34,319 nt of DNA, taken from IMG/VR virus record IMGVR_UViG_3300010354_004459, positions 1 to 34,319 of that record; one strand, given 5' to 3'. The position numbers were made by a program, and so were the translations under genes. The notes under the pieces were generated by a model. It had not been told where the DNA came from. It made no database searches and saw only the letters and a list, made by a program, of their open reading frames with translations. Shown here piece after piece: positions 25,267-32,337 of this stretch (position 1 is its first letter; each line of letters begins with the position of its first letter). Source of the stretch: a virus.

Positions 25267-26358
25267 TTAACGCTTTTCAGTAGCGGCTGCAATAAAGCGT
25301 CCGTATTTGGCGTGGAAGTCGTCAAAACACTTGATCTCATCTGGATCCAACGGCAGTTGATATTGGGTAAGAGCAAGCTTAGTACCCATAACAACCAACT
25401 CAGTTTCGAAGTTATTCATCATAAATTCGAAGAAGCAGTTAACTTGATCGTTCCAATCTTTAACGTTCTTGTCAGCGGCATCCTTGAGCTCATAGCACAG
25501 GCTGACAGTCAAAGAATACATGGCACTGATTTCTTTAGTGTCCATCTTCTTAACCTTGCCCTTAAGGATGTCGGTAGGATCAGGCAGTTTAGAAGCAATC
25601 TTACGATGGGCCATAAACTTAACAGCCAACCCTTCGCCAACAGCACCACTAATCAAATCAGTGAGTGTGTTCTCGTCTTCGTCGTCATCAAACAACAGCT
25701 CAGACACAAAGGTCCAAGAACGAGGAGTAGCAAAGGCACGTGAAGCGCTCTTAGGATCAAAGTCGTAAAGATCTTTCTTAGAGAAAGTAAGGAAACCAAC
25801 AACATCGCGGTGAATGCGATTGTCAGTAGCCCAAGTAAAGTAATCTTCCCAGTCAACCTTCATTTCCAAGTGAACGAAACGGTTAGCCAGCGGAGCAGGC
25901 ATACGATAAGTTACACCCTTGTCAGTTTCGCGGTTACCAGCGGCAACGATGAGCACATTGTCGGGCAAACGGTAAGTACCAACACGGCGATTCAAAACTA
26001 GCTGATAGGCAGCTGCCTGAACGCTAGGAGCCGCAGAGTTCATTTCATCCATAAACAGAATGATCTTTTCATACTTAGCGGCCATTTCGGCATCAGGCAA
26101 TTCGATAGGAGGTGCCCAAACCATCTTGCTTTGGTTGCCATCAAAATAAGGGATACCTTTGATGTCAGTGGGTTCCCAAAGGCTCAAACGGATATCAATA
26201 ACATGAGCGTTGAGTTCCTCGCCCATTTGTTTGACAATGTCGGACTTACCAATACCCGGAGGACCCCAAAGGAACAACGGACGATTGGCTTTAAAGGCGC
26301 GACGCAGACTTTTCTTAGCAGCCTTCGGGCCAACGGTACGTGAACTAATCTCGCTCAT
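25267..26358 (-). CDS. MoxR-family AAA ATPase
   Basis: The protein has 363 residues. Walker A is GPPGIGKS at 32-39, Walker B is ILFMDE at 100-105, and sensor-type asparagine regions follow (VLIVAAGNRETD, FVHLEMKVDWEDY). The family couples ATP hydrolysis to remodelling of target proteins together with a VWA partner, which is the next gene. By eye the gene is clearly richer in G+C than its surroundings: 25921-25980 has 33 G+C of 60. It has a perfect sigma70 promoter about 50 nt upstream and the ribosome binding site TAGGAG before the ATG. Confidence 0.9.
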   Translation of the reverse strand: MSEISSRTVGPKAAKKSLRRAFKANRPLFLWGPPGIGKSDIVKQMGEELNAHVIDIRLSLWEPTDIKGIPYFDGNQSKMVWAPPIELPDAEMAAKYEKIILFMDEMNSAAPSVQAAAYQLVLNRRVGTYRLPDNVLIVAAGNRETDKGVTYRMPAPLANRFVHLEMKVDWEDYFTWATDNRIHRDVVGFLTFSKKDLYDFDPKSASRAFATPRSWTFVSELLFDDDEDENTLTDLISGAVGEGLAVKFMAHRKIASKLPDPTDILKGKVKKMDTKEISAMYSLTVSLCYELKDAADKNVKDWNDQVNCFFEFMMNNFETELVVMGTKLALTQYQLPLDPDEIKCFDDFHAKYGRFIAAATEKR

Positions 26359-26411
26359 AAAAACTCCTAGTTGGGTTAAAAAATTTAATAGAACTTGTTG
26401 TCTATGTGTCT

Positions 26412-26440
26412 ATTATAGTACCAACTGGACTTGATGTCAA
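26412..26440 (-). promoter_or_regulatory. Perfect sigma70 promoter for the MoxR ATPase gene
   Basis: On the minus strand TTGACA (26440-26435) is followed by a 17-bp spacer and TATAAT (26417-26412), a full consensus match. The expected start of transcription is near 26405, giving a leader of about 47 nt. It occupies most of the 98-nt gap between 26359 and 26456, one of the two longest gene-free stretches of the window. Confidence 0.88.
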
Positions 26441-26456
26441 CAACTTTTTTAATTTT

Positions 26457-26855
26457 TTAGTCGTTTTGGTTAAGTTTCTTTTGGTTATTTATGGCTTTGA
26501 TTAGCCCATATTTTCGGATATCATCCGAAAACATATACAGCTCAAAAGCTTTCTTTTCATTAAATACGGTCAAACTTTGGTTGGTAAGAAAATATGGACA
26601 ATCTAAAAATTGATCAAAAAAGATTATAGTTTGCGGACTTAGTTCAATTTTTTCATTGAACGGTATTTCATATTCTTTGAGTTCTAGTTCGGTTACTAAA
26701 AATTCGTAACCATTTAAACTAAGACGTAGTCCGCCCTCGTCCTTAGTTCTTTTGCTTTGCCACCATTGATTTAGATGTAGTTTTACATTGGCCTCGTCTG
26801 TGCTTCGGCCCATTTCTTTCAAGAAAATTTTTGTATAGATTTCCCTTGAGATCAT
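26457..26855 (-). CDS. Unknown phage protein
   Basis: The protein has 132 residues from the ATG at 26855. A TTG at 26879 would add eight residues, but the inner ATG has AAAGGA at a good distance and overlaps the preceding stop as ATGA. The protein is acidic and soluble (MISREIYTKIFLKEMGR, LSLNGYEFLVTELELKEYEI, FDQFLDCPYFLT). It ends KKLNQND. No known family was recognised. Confidence 0.65.
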   Translation of the reverse strand: MISREIYTKIFLKEMGRSTDEANVKLHLNQWWQSKRTKDEGGLRLSLNGYEFLVTELELKEYEIPFNEKIELSPQTIIFFDQFLDCPYFLTNQSLTVFNEKKAFELYMFSDDIRKYGLIKAINNQKKLNQND

Positions 26856-27619
26856 AATAGATCCTTTATAGGAGACCAAATTTCATTAGCAAAACTTGTA
26901 TGACTAATTGTACCGCAATGTTTTTTGTCTCTAGCCACATCTATTTTTACTAAATTACAATCAATCATTATAAAATTCTTAAGAACTTTAATTTCTTTTT
27001 TAAAATCTTCGTTAACCCAGCTTGTGTATACAACTTTTGTATTGTGTTTTTCGCAAAGTGCATCTATCATCATAAGAGATTTTAGTGATTCAAATCTCGA
27101 ATATCCTTCGTCAATAAACAAAGCCTTTGCTTTTTCCAAAGTGTATTTTTCGTTAGTTGTTAAATGAACGCTTCCCAAAAACTGATCTAAGTGTGGAATG
27201 TATGTTGTATGTTTATTTTCAACTTTGAGTGTGCGCCTATATATAGGAGGCATAAGCATAAAGATTAATTTTGGTTTTAGTAAGTCTATAAAATGATATA
27301 AAAAAATACTTTGGAGTTCTATGCTACTACCGCCAACTGCTAATGACCAATATGGTATATCAATTTTTTTATAATTCTTAATTTTGTTGTATAAAAGATG
27401 GGACCAAGTTTCTTCTAGTGGAAGTCCAGTTCCAAAGGTTTGACTACATCCAGAAAATAATATAGGAAATTCTGAAGTTTGATTAAACGAGTCACATCTA
27501 AATCCTGATTCGTTATGCTTATAGAAAAAAAATCTGCTACTAGTATCAGTGTCGGGCCCGATTGTTTCTACTGTTTTATGGCCGAACATGTTTTTTCTTT
27601 CTTCTATAAAAAACATCAT
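26852..27619 (-). CDS. SGNH/GDSL-hydrolase-like protein C
   Basis: The protein has 255 residues. Block I is LFSGCSQTFGTGLP with presumed nucleophile S59, AVGGSSIE at 94-101 resembles the oxyanion-loop region with glycine, and ARDKKHCGTISH near the C-terminus supplies a possible D/H pair. It is unlike the two plus-strand SGNH-like proteins outside these blocks. It is flanked by ATGA overlaps on both sides, within a run of small unknown genes. It might edit acyl groups on a surface glycan. An inactive SGNH fold is also possible. Confidence 0.5.
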   Translation of the reverse strand: MMFFIEERKNMFGHKTVETIGPDTDTSSRFFFYKHNESGFRCDSFNQTSEFPILFSGCSQTFGTGLPLEETWSHLLYNKIKNYKKIDIPYWSLAVGGSSIELQSIFLYHFIDLLKPKLIFMLMPPIYRRTLKVENKHTTYIPHLDQFLGSVHLTTNEKYTLEKAKALFIDEGYSRFESLKSLMMIDALCEKHNTKVVYTSWVNEDFKKEIKVLKNFIMIDCNLVKIDVARDKKHCGTISHTSFANEIWSPIKDLL

Positions 27620-27900
27620 TTAAGTGTTTCGCCCGCTGTGAGTTTAACAACTGTGAACTCTGTACAGTTGAAAACTTTGTTTAATTTTTTAGCTAAATTT
27701 ATAGCATGACCTGGATTTGAAAAACTTACTTTTTTATATTTCGGGCCAGGATAGCTAGTAAGACTATTAAAGGTCTTTAAATTAAACGGCTGATTCTTAT
27801 AAAAGACAGCCCAAATGGCTTCACTTTCTAAGATTTGATCAGTCTTATATGTTTTTTTGTTAGTTTGTTCTAACAAAACTTTTGGCTTGGGTCTGCTCAT
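27616..27900 (-). CDS. Conserved-looking small phage protein with RBS hairpin
   Basis: The protein has 94 residues from the ATG at 27900. An in-frame ATG at 27936, overlapping the previous stop as TAATG, would add 12 residues. The inner start is preferred because AAAGGA lies nine bases before it and MSRPKPKVLLE looks like a natural N-terminus. The body (SEAIWAVFYKNQPFNLK, YKKVSFSNPGHAINLAKKLN) is like small proteins of unknown function common in T4-like marine phages. The ribosome binding site lies in the loop of an 11-bp hairpin. Confidence 0.65.
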   Translation of the reverse strand: MSRPKPKVLLEQTNKKTYKTDQILESEAIWAVFYKNQPFNLKTFNSLTSYPGPKYKKVSFSNPGHAINLAKKLNKVFNCTEFTVVKLTAGETLK

Positions 27901-27929
27901 ATATGCGTATCCTTTAAGTACGCATATAT
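27899..27929 (-). promoter_or_regulatory. Hairpin with the Shine-Dalgarno in its loop
   Basis: An 11-bp perfect inverted repeat (27899-27909 and 27919-27929) encloses a 9-nt loop, CTTAAAGGA on the minus strand. The loop carries the AAAGGA ribosome binding site and the 3' arm runs into the AT of the start codon. Overlapping it at 27927-27934 is GATAAATA, a 7 of 8 match to the T4 late promoter core. Transcripts starting there would lack most of the 5' arm, while read-through transcripts would carry the full hairpin. Confidence 0.6.
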
Positions 27930-27935
27930 TTATCA

Positions 27936-28178
27936 TTATTTCTCGTTGAAATTTCCACCATCCATTCGGATAGTGATATCTCCGTTATTAGCTTGTTGTA
28001 GGCGTAACATAAGTTCGTCCATGTCTTCAATCAACTTAGCACTAACTTCAGCTATTGCTAATGCTAATAATTTGGCAGATTTAATGTCTAATCGCAGTTC
28101 TTTTTGATTTGCTAATTCGGCAGCTTTAACCTGCTGAATGAATTGTTGTAAAGGTACAGTATTAATCGGCTTTTGCAT
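27936..28178 (-). CDS. Small helical phage protein, unknown function
   Basis: The protein has 80 residues, almost entirely helical by composition (QQFIQQVKAAELANQKEL, SAKLLALAIAEVSAKL, EDMDELMLRLQQAN). It ends ITIRMDGGNFNEK, a possible short strand. It overlaps the upstream gene by 17 nt. Not recognised as a known family. Confidence 0.65.
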   Translation of the reverse strand: MQKPINTVPLQQFIQQVKAAELANQKELRLDIKSAKLLALAIAEVSAKLIEDMDELMLRLQQANNGDITIRMDGGNFNEK

Positions 28179-28641
28179 TTGACAACACCTGTTTCATTTC
28201 AATTTCAGTTTTAAAAGGGCCCTTGCTTTCGTATCTTTCAATAGTAATTAGTTTTGGACAAAAGCTTTTAACCCATCCTTTATCGAATCTAATAATATAG
28301 TATCCGGCACAATACAAACTTTTACTATCTAGACTCTTTGTAAACAGAGGCAGTTTTTTCTGTACATTATACATAGGATTGTACGGATGACAGCTAGTTG
28401 GAAATCCATACACATCTCTAATTTCTTGAGTACTAATACTAGTAGTAATTTTAGTTTCGAAGAAATTTTTTCCAAATGCTTTTAGGAGTTCTTCTTTCTT
28501 TCCAAAGAAACTAGAACCATCTTTACCACTTAGCATAAATTTATTGTTTTCTTTTTTCTGTAAAGTGCCAATTTTTTCACCGTTTTGTTCTACGATCCAA
28601 AACTTACCATCTACTATTGGTTTAGCATAAAAGTCTGTCAT
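28162..28641 (-). CDS. Unknown phage protein
   Basis: The protein has 159 residues from the ATG at 28641, chosen because AAAGGA lies just upstream. A start at 28683 would run inside the exonuclease gene. The N-terminal 40 residues (FWIVEQNGEKIGTLQKKENN) look like a small beta domain. Later segments carry cysteines C84, C110 and C127 and HPYNPMYN. Between a replication exonuclease and a small helical protein, it may be a replication accessory; no function can be assigned. Confidence 0.65.
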   Translation of the reverse strand: MTDFYAKPIVDGKFWIVEQNGEKIGTLQKKENNKFMLSGKDGSSFFGKKEELLKAFGKNFFETKITTSISTQEIRDVYGFPTSCHPYNPMYNVQKKLPLFTKSLDSKSLYCAGYYIIRFDKGWVKSFCPKLITIERYESKGPFKTEIEMKQVLSNAKAD

Positions 28642-28651
28642 TGTCTGTCCT

Positions 28652-29614
28652 TTATTGGTACTTAGCTTGTAACGGCTCGGCATATTGTTGAATATTATCT
28701 ATCATTCGTTTCATGTCGTAGAGTTGGCAAAACTTTAATAGTCTAATGCCAACTTGATCAACATTTTTAGTTTTTGAGTTACTATTGATAGTATCATTGA
28801 TAACCGACTTAATATTGTCGGGTTGATGTTTTAAATCAATGAGTCTACGATTACGTTCATAGTCATCTAACACTCTATGCTCAACACCTTCGTGATCAAT
28901 CCATCGTTGTAGCATCATGTTATTCCACGCGAATCCTTTTTTGTTTCGATCTTCAAATGCTTCTTGAAGTTTGTTTTTACGAACCTTAGGGAAAGCTGAA
29001 AACACATTGTCACTGCTATCTCCGCGCATACATTTTTCAAATAAGATCCATTCTGGATTAGGAATGTCTTTAGGCTCTTTAGTTTTATTATCAATTACTA
29101 ATTTGCCTTTTTTGTCAAAGATTCCTTGGTGCGTAGTAGTAGTTTCTAACACTCCATTGTATTGTTTAACATTGGGGGCAATTAGCTGATGAAAATCGCT
29201 GTCTGTTGAAATAATTACATGATCGTCGTTAGGATGATTAGCGATCCAGCCAGCAATAAGATCATCTGCCTCCAGCACTGGATTATGAAGTACTGTAGCA
29301 TTGGTTTTGTTAATAACAAAATCTTTGAATACATCAAACGTTTCCCAAAACAATTTGTCTTCTTCGGCCTCTTTAACAGTCATAGCCGCACGAGTTTCGG
29401 CACGATTAGCCTTGTAAGGCTTGTAATAGTCCTTACGCCAAGATCGACCTTCGAGGCAGAATACAACATGAGTACCACTAAAGTCTTGCCATGCCTTTTT
29501 AATGCTATTAAAAGTAATATGTAACGCCATGCCAAGTTTAAGATCGGCATCGCCACGAACAACATGCCTAGCACGAAAAAATGTGTTGGCTGTGTCAACA
29601 AGGATATAAGTCAT
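28652..29614 (-). CDS. 5'-3' exonuclease / flap endonuclease, T4 RNase H type
   Basis: The protein has 320 residues, close to T4 RNase H. The metal-binding acidic set of the FEN/PIN superfamily is visible: D7 in LVDTANTFFRA, R57 and K61 to R71 around GRSWRKDYYKPYKANR, E115-D117-D118 in LEADDLIAG, D138 and D140 in STDSDFHQL, and D199 and D202 in GDSSDN. It removes RNA primers and 5' flaps during phage DNA replication. The helix-hairpin-helix region follows GDSSDN. It overlaps the upstream gene as ATGA. Confidence 0.93.
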   Translation of the reverse strand: MTYILVDTANTFFRARHVVRGDADLKLGMALHITFNSIKKAWQDFSGTHVVFCLEGRSWRKDYYKPYKANRAETRAAMTVKEAEEDKLFWETFDVFKDFVINKTNATVLHNPVLEADDLIAGWIANHPNDDHVIISTDSDFHQLIAPNVKQYNGVLETTTTHQGIFDKKGKLVIDNKTKEPKDIPNPEWILFEKCMRGDSSDNVFSAFPKVRKNKLQEAFEDRNKKGFAWNNMMLQRWIDHEGVEHRVLDDYERNRRLIDLKHQPDNIKSVINDTINSNSKTKNVDQVGIRLLKFCQLYDMKRMIDNIQQYAEPLQAKYQ

Positions 29615-30060
29615 GAGACCTCTGATTTACCTTTTGAAATTGGAACAACATTGATATACCCAGCACCTCTACTAGTATCAACACCTGATTCAGCAAACAT
29701 GTTATAGACAATATCTCTAAACCAACGATCTACAATATCTTCGTCTCGATCACCGTCAGCACCATAGCCTGCTTGCTTCAATTGTACTATAAAATATTCA
29801 TTCCAGTCAAGTTCAAAAAATCCATTTCGAATATTATCTTTATTGACATGTGTATCTAGAACACTTACCCAGGGTTCTTTATTTCGAGTAGCACGTTCTT
29901 TTGGTGTAAGTTTTGATTGCTCTTCGGCTTCTAGTGCTTTTTGAGCTGCTTCTTCGGCTTGTTTTTTAATTTGTTCTAATTCGTCTAGTTTAGCTTGAGT
30001 CGCTTGGAGAGTCTTCTCCATCTCTTCTAACCCAAACATTTTCTTTAAAAAGTTTTTCAT
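29611..30060 (-). CDS. Unknown phage protein with N-terminal coiled coil
   Basis: The protein has 149 residues. Residues 11-50 form a charged coiled coil (LEEMEKTLQATQAKLDELEQ, then AEEAAQKALEAEEQ). Residues 62-149 are a folded domain with EPWVSVLDTHV, DWNEYFIVQLKQAGY and DRWFRDIVYNMF. The type is seen in T4-like marine phages without a known role. The coiled coil suggests self-assembly. It is coupled by ATGA overlaps to both neighbours, QueE-like and exonuclease. Confidence 0.65.
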   Translation of the reverse strand: MKNFLKKMFGLEEMEKTLQATQAKLDELEQIKKQAEEAAQKALEAEEQSKLTPKERATRNKEPWVSVLDTHVNKDNIRNGFFELDWNEYFIVQLKQAGYGADGDRDEDIVDRWFRDIVYNMFAESGVDTSRGAGYINVVPISKGKSEVS

Positions 30061-30914
30061 TTACCCCACCCGTTCCCCCAAAGATCTACGTGTAATCTTG
30101 GACTGTAATAATAACCACGCTTTAATGCTTCGTCGGCAATATGTATTCTATTGTTGTCGTAGACACTTACTACACCGCCAACCGGCATAACATAAACGGG
30201 TCCGTCAACGCCTGCTGATCTGTATGCCTTTACTGCTCGATCAATTTCGTCAAAGTGTTCTAATTTGTCTACAACAAATTTAAAATAAACATAACCATAC
30301 TGTTGATAGTCTGCTACAATTTCTGGTTTAATAGCATCATCCCAACGTTCTCCACTGGCACTTAACTTAGCACTCACACTAAATGTAATTTCCCTGTGAG
30401 CAAAATACCATTCGTCTAAAAAGTCTTTGAATCCGGAATATAAAGCTTGAGTTCCATTTGTCTCAAATGTAATATTACTTAGATCACTCATACGAGGATG
30501 ATTTAGTAATTCTGGATAAAGTCTTTGCCATCCTAACAAAGGTTCTCCACCTGTGATAATTAAATGAACGTCGTTACCGTTATCTTGTTGCCAGTGTCCG
30601 TTAGGTGTTAGTGCTAACAACTTTTCAACTGTTTCATCAATTGTGTAATAAGGACTTAATTCTTTAAATGCTGGATGCCAGCTGGCATAGCTATCGCAAC
30701 CTGTTGTTACAAGCGGTAGTTCTTCAAATGTTTTATACAAATGAACATTGGCAGCAATAGGTTCAATTTCTTTGGTACTTTCACCTTGCGGCAAACCAAA
30801 TCCAGCACACTTGAAGTTACAGCCGAATGTACGTAAGAAAACAGAAGGCACGCCTACAAATCGTCCTTCTCCTTGTGCTGAATAAAATATTTCACTGACT
30901 TTGATTTTTTCCAT
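30057..30914 (-). CDS. queE: QueE-like 7-carboxy-7-deazaguanine synthase (radical SAM)
   Basis: The protein has 285 residues. FYSAQGEGRFVGVPSVFLR is the standard QueE start, TGGEP lies at 121-125 and FETNGTQAL follows. The enzyme converts carboxy-tetrahydropterin to 7-carboxy-7-deazaguanine in preQ0/queuosine synthesis. The cluster motif is unusual: C32-x3-C36 is followed by AGFG instead of a third cysteine two residues on. The likely third ligand is C73 in TTGCDSYASW, 37 residues later. FolE, the pathway's first enzyme, is in the same block; QueD and QueC are not seen in the window. Phages use this pathway for host tRNA or their own DNA modification. Confidence 0.85.
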   Translation of the reverse strand: MEKIKVSEIFYSAQGEGRFVGVPSVFLRTFGCNFKCAGFGLPQGESTKEIEPIAANVHLYKTFEELPLVTTGCDSYASWHPAFKELSPYYTIDETVEKLLALTPNGHWQQDNGNDVHLIITGGEPLLGWQRLYPELLNHPRMSDLSNITFETNGTQALYSGFKDFLDEWYFAHREITFSVSAKLSASGERWDDAIKPEIVADYQQYGYVYFKFVVDKLEHFDEIDRAVKAYRSAGVDGPVYVMPVGGVVSVYDNNRIHIADEALKRGYYYSPRLHVDLWGNGWGK

Positions 30915-31242
30915 TGTTTTTCCTAAACTCTTCTACATCCTTTACTGCTGATTTTAACACATCTGCGTAGTTAAAAGCAACCTGTTTGTTCATAATTATA
31001 CTAGTTTCAAAGTCTGTGTAGCCTTTGGTTAACAGTTGCCAAATATGATGCCAGCGAGTTTTACTCCAAAAGTTTGTTCTAGTTTTAGTATAAATGGTTA
31101 CAGTAATGCCAATATCTTCTGCTTCAACGTCAATAGTATGAGTACAATCGTCGTTGCTACATTCGCATACAGCTTTATACATTTTACTATGACCCCAGTC
31201 ATTAACTTGGAGGACACCTTGTGCTGGCTTTTGCGATCTCAT
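30892..31242 (-). CDS. Unknown phage protein with a small cysteine cluster
   Basis: The protein has 116 residues. C26, C28 and C33 in VCECSNDDCTH could bind a metal together with H35. Later, FWSKTRWHHIWQLLTKGY and a helix VLKSAVKDVEEFRK form the body. An inner ATG at 31182 just before KAVCECSN is an alternative start; the outer start is kept because it overlaps the previous stop as ATGA. Not recognised. Confidence 0.6.
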   Translation of the reverse strand: MRSQKPAQGVLQVNDWGHSKMYKAVCECSNDDCTHTIDVEAEDIGITVTIYTKTRTNFWSKTRWHHIWQLLTKGYTDFETSIIMNKQVAFNYADVLKSAVKDVEEFRKNNGKNQSQ

Positions 31243-31532
31243 GACTTCATTACTTCCAATGTGGCAATTTTACTAATTCGTTCGCCAAAGTCTTGATCAT
31301 TAGTAATAATATACGTTTGGTGGAAGTTACGATCCTTGTGACGATCGTAATGACGGAATTCTACAATGCGACCACCTACAGCATTGTAAACCTTAAAGTT
31401 GAGTATAGCATCGTCACCGGGGCTAGGAACGTCCTCGGAAGCAATTAATTGCCTGCCAATTTTAGCACTACGTTCTTCAATTTCTTGACCTTGAGATGCC
31501 CAATGCCATAAAAGTTTTTTAAACCATTTCAT
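31239..31532 (-). CDS. Small unknown phage protein
   Basis: The protein has 97 residues. It begins with a hydrophobic and basic helix (KWFKKLLWHWASQ) that could touch membrane or nucleic acid. The rest is likely a beta-rich domain (ILNFKVYNAVGGRIVEFR, FHQTYIITN). ATGA overlaps link it to genes on both sides. No family was recognised. Confidence 0.6.
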   Translation of the reverse strand: MKWFKKLLWHWASQGQEIEERSAKIGRQLIASEDVPSPGDDAILNFKVYNAVGGRIVEFRHYDRHKDRNFHQTYIITNDQDFGERISKIATLEVMKS

Positions 31533-31768
31533 GATAATCTTTCACTTAATAAAATTCTACACAGTTTTTCATCTTTTTCATTTTTAAAATGAAATTCCAT
31601 CCAATCTAATTGTGGTTTGTAAAGAAATCTATGTCCTGGTAGGCCAAAAACTTCTAATACCAACGCACAAGTCTCATTCCACCATATTGTGCCCTGATCG
31701 CTATGCCAGTATACTTTGACACAGTAATCAAACTTGTCTACAGTAGTTTCCTTTATCTGGTATGACAT
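31529..31768 (-). CDS. Small unknown phage protein
   Basis: The protein has 79 residues from the ATG at 31768, which has GGTGGAG six bases upstream. An ATG at 31804 would add 12 residues but lies deeper in the HIT gene. Even with the inner start it overlaps that gene by 41 nt. The sequence (VDKFDYCVKVYWHSDQGTIW, WMEFHFKNEKDEKL) suggests a small beta-sheet domain. Function unknown. Confidence 0.55.
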   Translation of the reverse strand: MSYQIKETTVDKFDYCVKVYWHSDQGTIWWNETCALVLEVFGLPGHRFLYKPQLDWMEFHFKNEKDEKLCRILLSERLS

Positions 31769-32111
31769 GTCTAACTCCACCTCTAGGATCCTCCATATCA
31801 CCATTGCGTCTAGGAATCATGTGAATGTGCGGCCACATAACAGTTTGACCCGCCGGCTGTCCGTAATTAATTCCTACATTAAAGCCATCCCAATCACCTA
31901 ATTCAACACCTCTGCGTCCCTCACGTAAAGCATCTTCCATAGCCTGCATTACAATTTGCATTGTGTTATATTTAGGCACAAACAACAGATGTCCTTGTGT
32001 TACAGGATACTTGTCTTGATACACAGCAACATGAAAATCATCTCGAACTAACTCAGTCCAAGGAGCTTCGCTTTCTTCTATAGAGTCAGGACCTTCAAAA
32101 AATTTATCCAT
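31728..32111 (-). CDS. HIT-family nucleotide hydrolase-like protein
   Basis: The protein has 127 residues, normal for a HIT protein. GHLLFVPKYN at 40-49 and GQTVMWPHIHMIPRR at 88-102 match the family. The active-site region reads WPHIHMIP with H95 and H97, so one histidine of the usual HxHxH triad is absent while the catalytic HxH remains. The C-terminus has GDMEDPRGGVRHVIP, typical of phage and bacterial members. Such enzymes hydrolyse nucleoside phosphoramidates or dinucleotides. The substrate in the phage is unknown. Confidence 0.85.
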   Translation of the reverse strand: MDKFFEGPDSIEESEAPWTELVRDDFHVAVYQDKYPVTQGHLLFVPKYNTMQIVMQAMEDALREGRRGVELGDWDGFNVGINYGQPAGQTVMWPHIHMIPRRNGDMEDPRGGVRHVIPDKGNYCRQV

Positions 32112-32328
32112 TTTTCTTCTTTCTAGTTTTAGGTTTTTCTTCTGTTTTGCCTTCTACACTGGCAATGGCTTCTCTGACATCTCGTTGTAATGCTTCCCAG
32201 TCTGTGACAAATTCTACTCGACCATCTTCATATTCTGTTCTAGTACTGTGACTACCGACTGTAACTTTAGGCCAGTTATCTGTGATTTTATCTTCAGCTG
32301 CTTTCTTTTTAGATTTATATCCTGCCAT
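32104..32328 (-). CDS. Small basic phage protein, unknown function
   Basis: The protein has 74 residues with lysine-rich ends (AGYKSKKKAAEDK and EKPKTRKKKNG) around a core with TRTEYEDGRVEFVTDWEALQ. The charged tails suggest nucleic-acid contact. The ribosome binding site AAGGA lies just before its ATG, 9 nt after FolE. It overlaps the HIT gene by 8 nt. Not recognised. Confidence 0.6.
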   Translation of the reverse strand: MAGYKSKKKAAEDKITDNWPKVTVGSHSTRTEYEDGRVEFVTDWEALQRDVREAIASVEGKTEEKPKTRKKKNG

Positions 32329-32337
32329 AATATTTCC

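Noticed and set aside
25312-25743. A 143-codon plus-strand open frame opposite the MoxR gene
   Set aside because: MoxR is certain from Walker motifs and its promoter. The opposite frame is open because of G+C-rich codon use and has no ribosome binding site.
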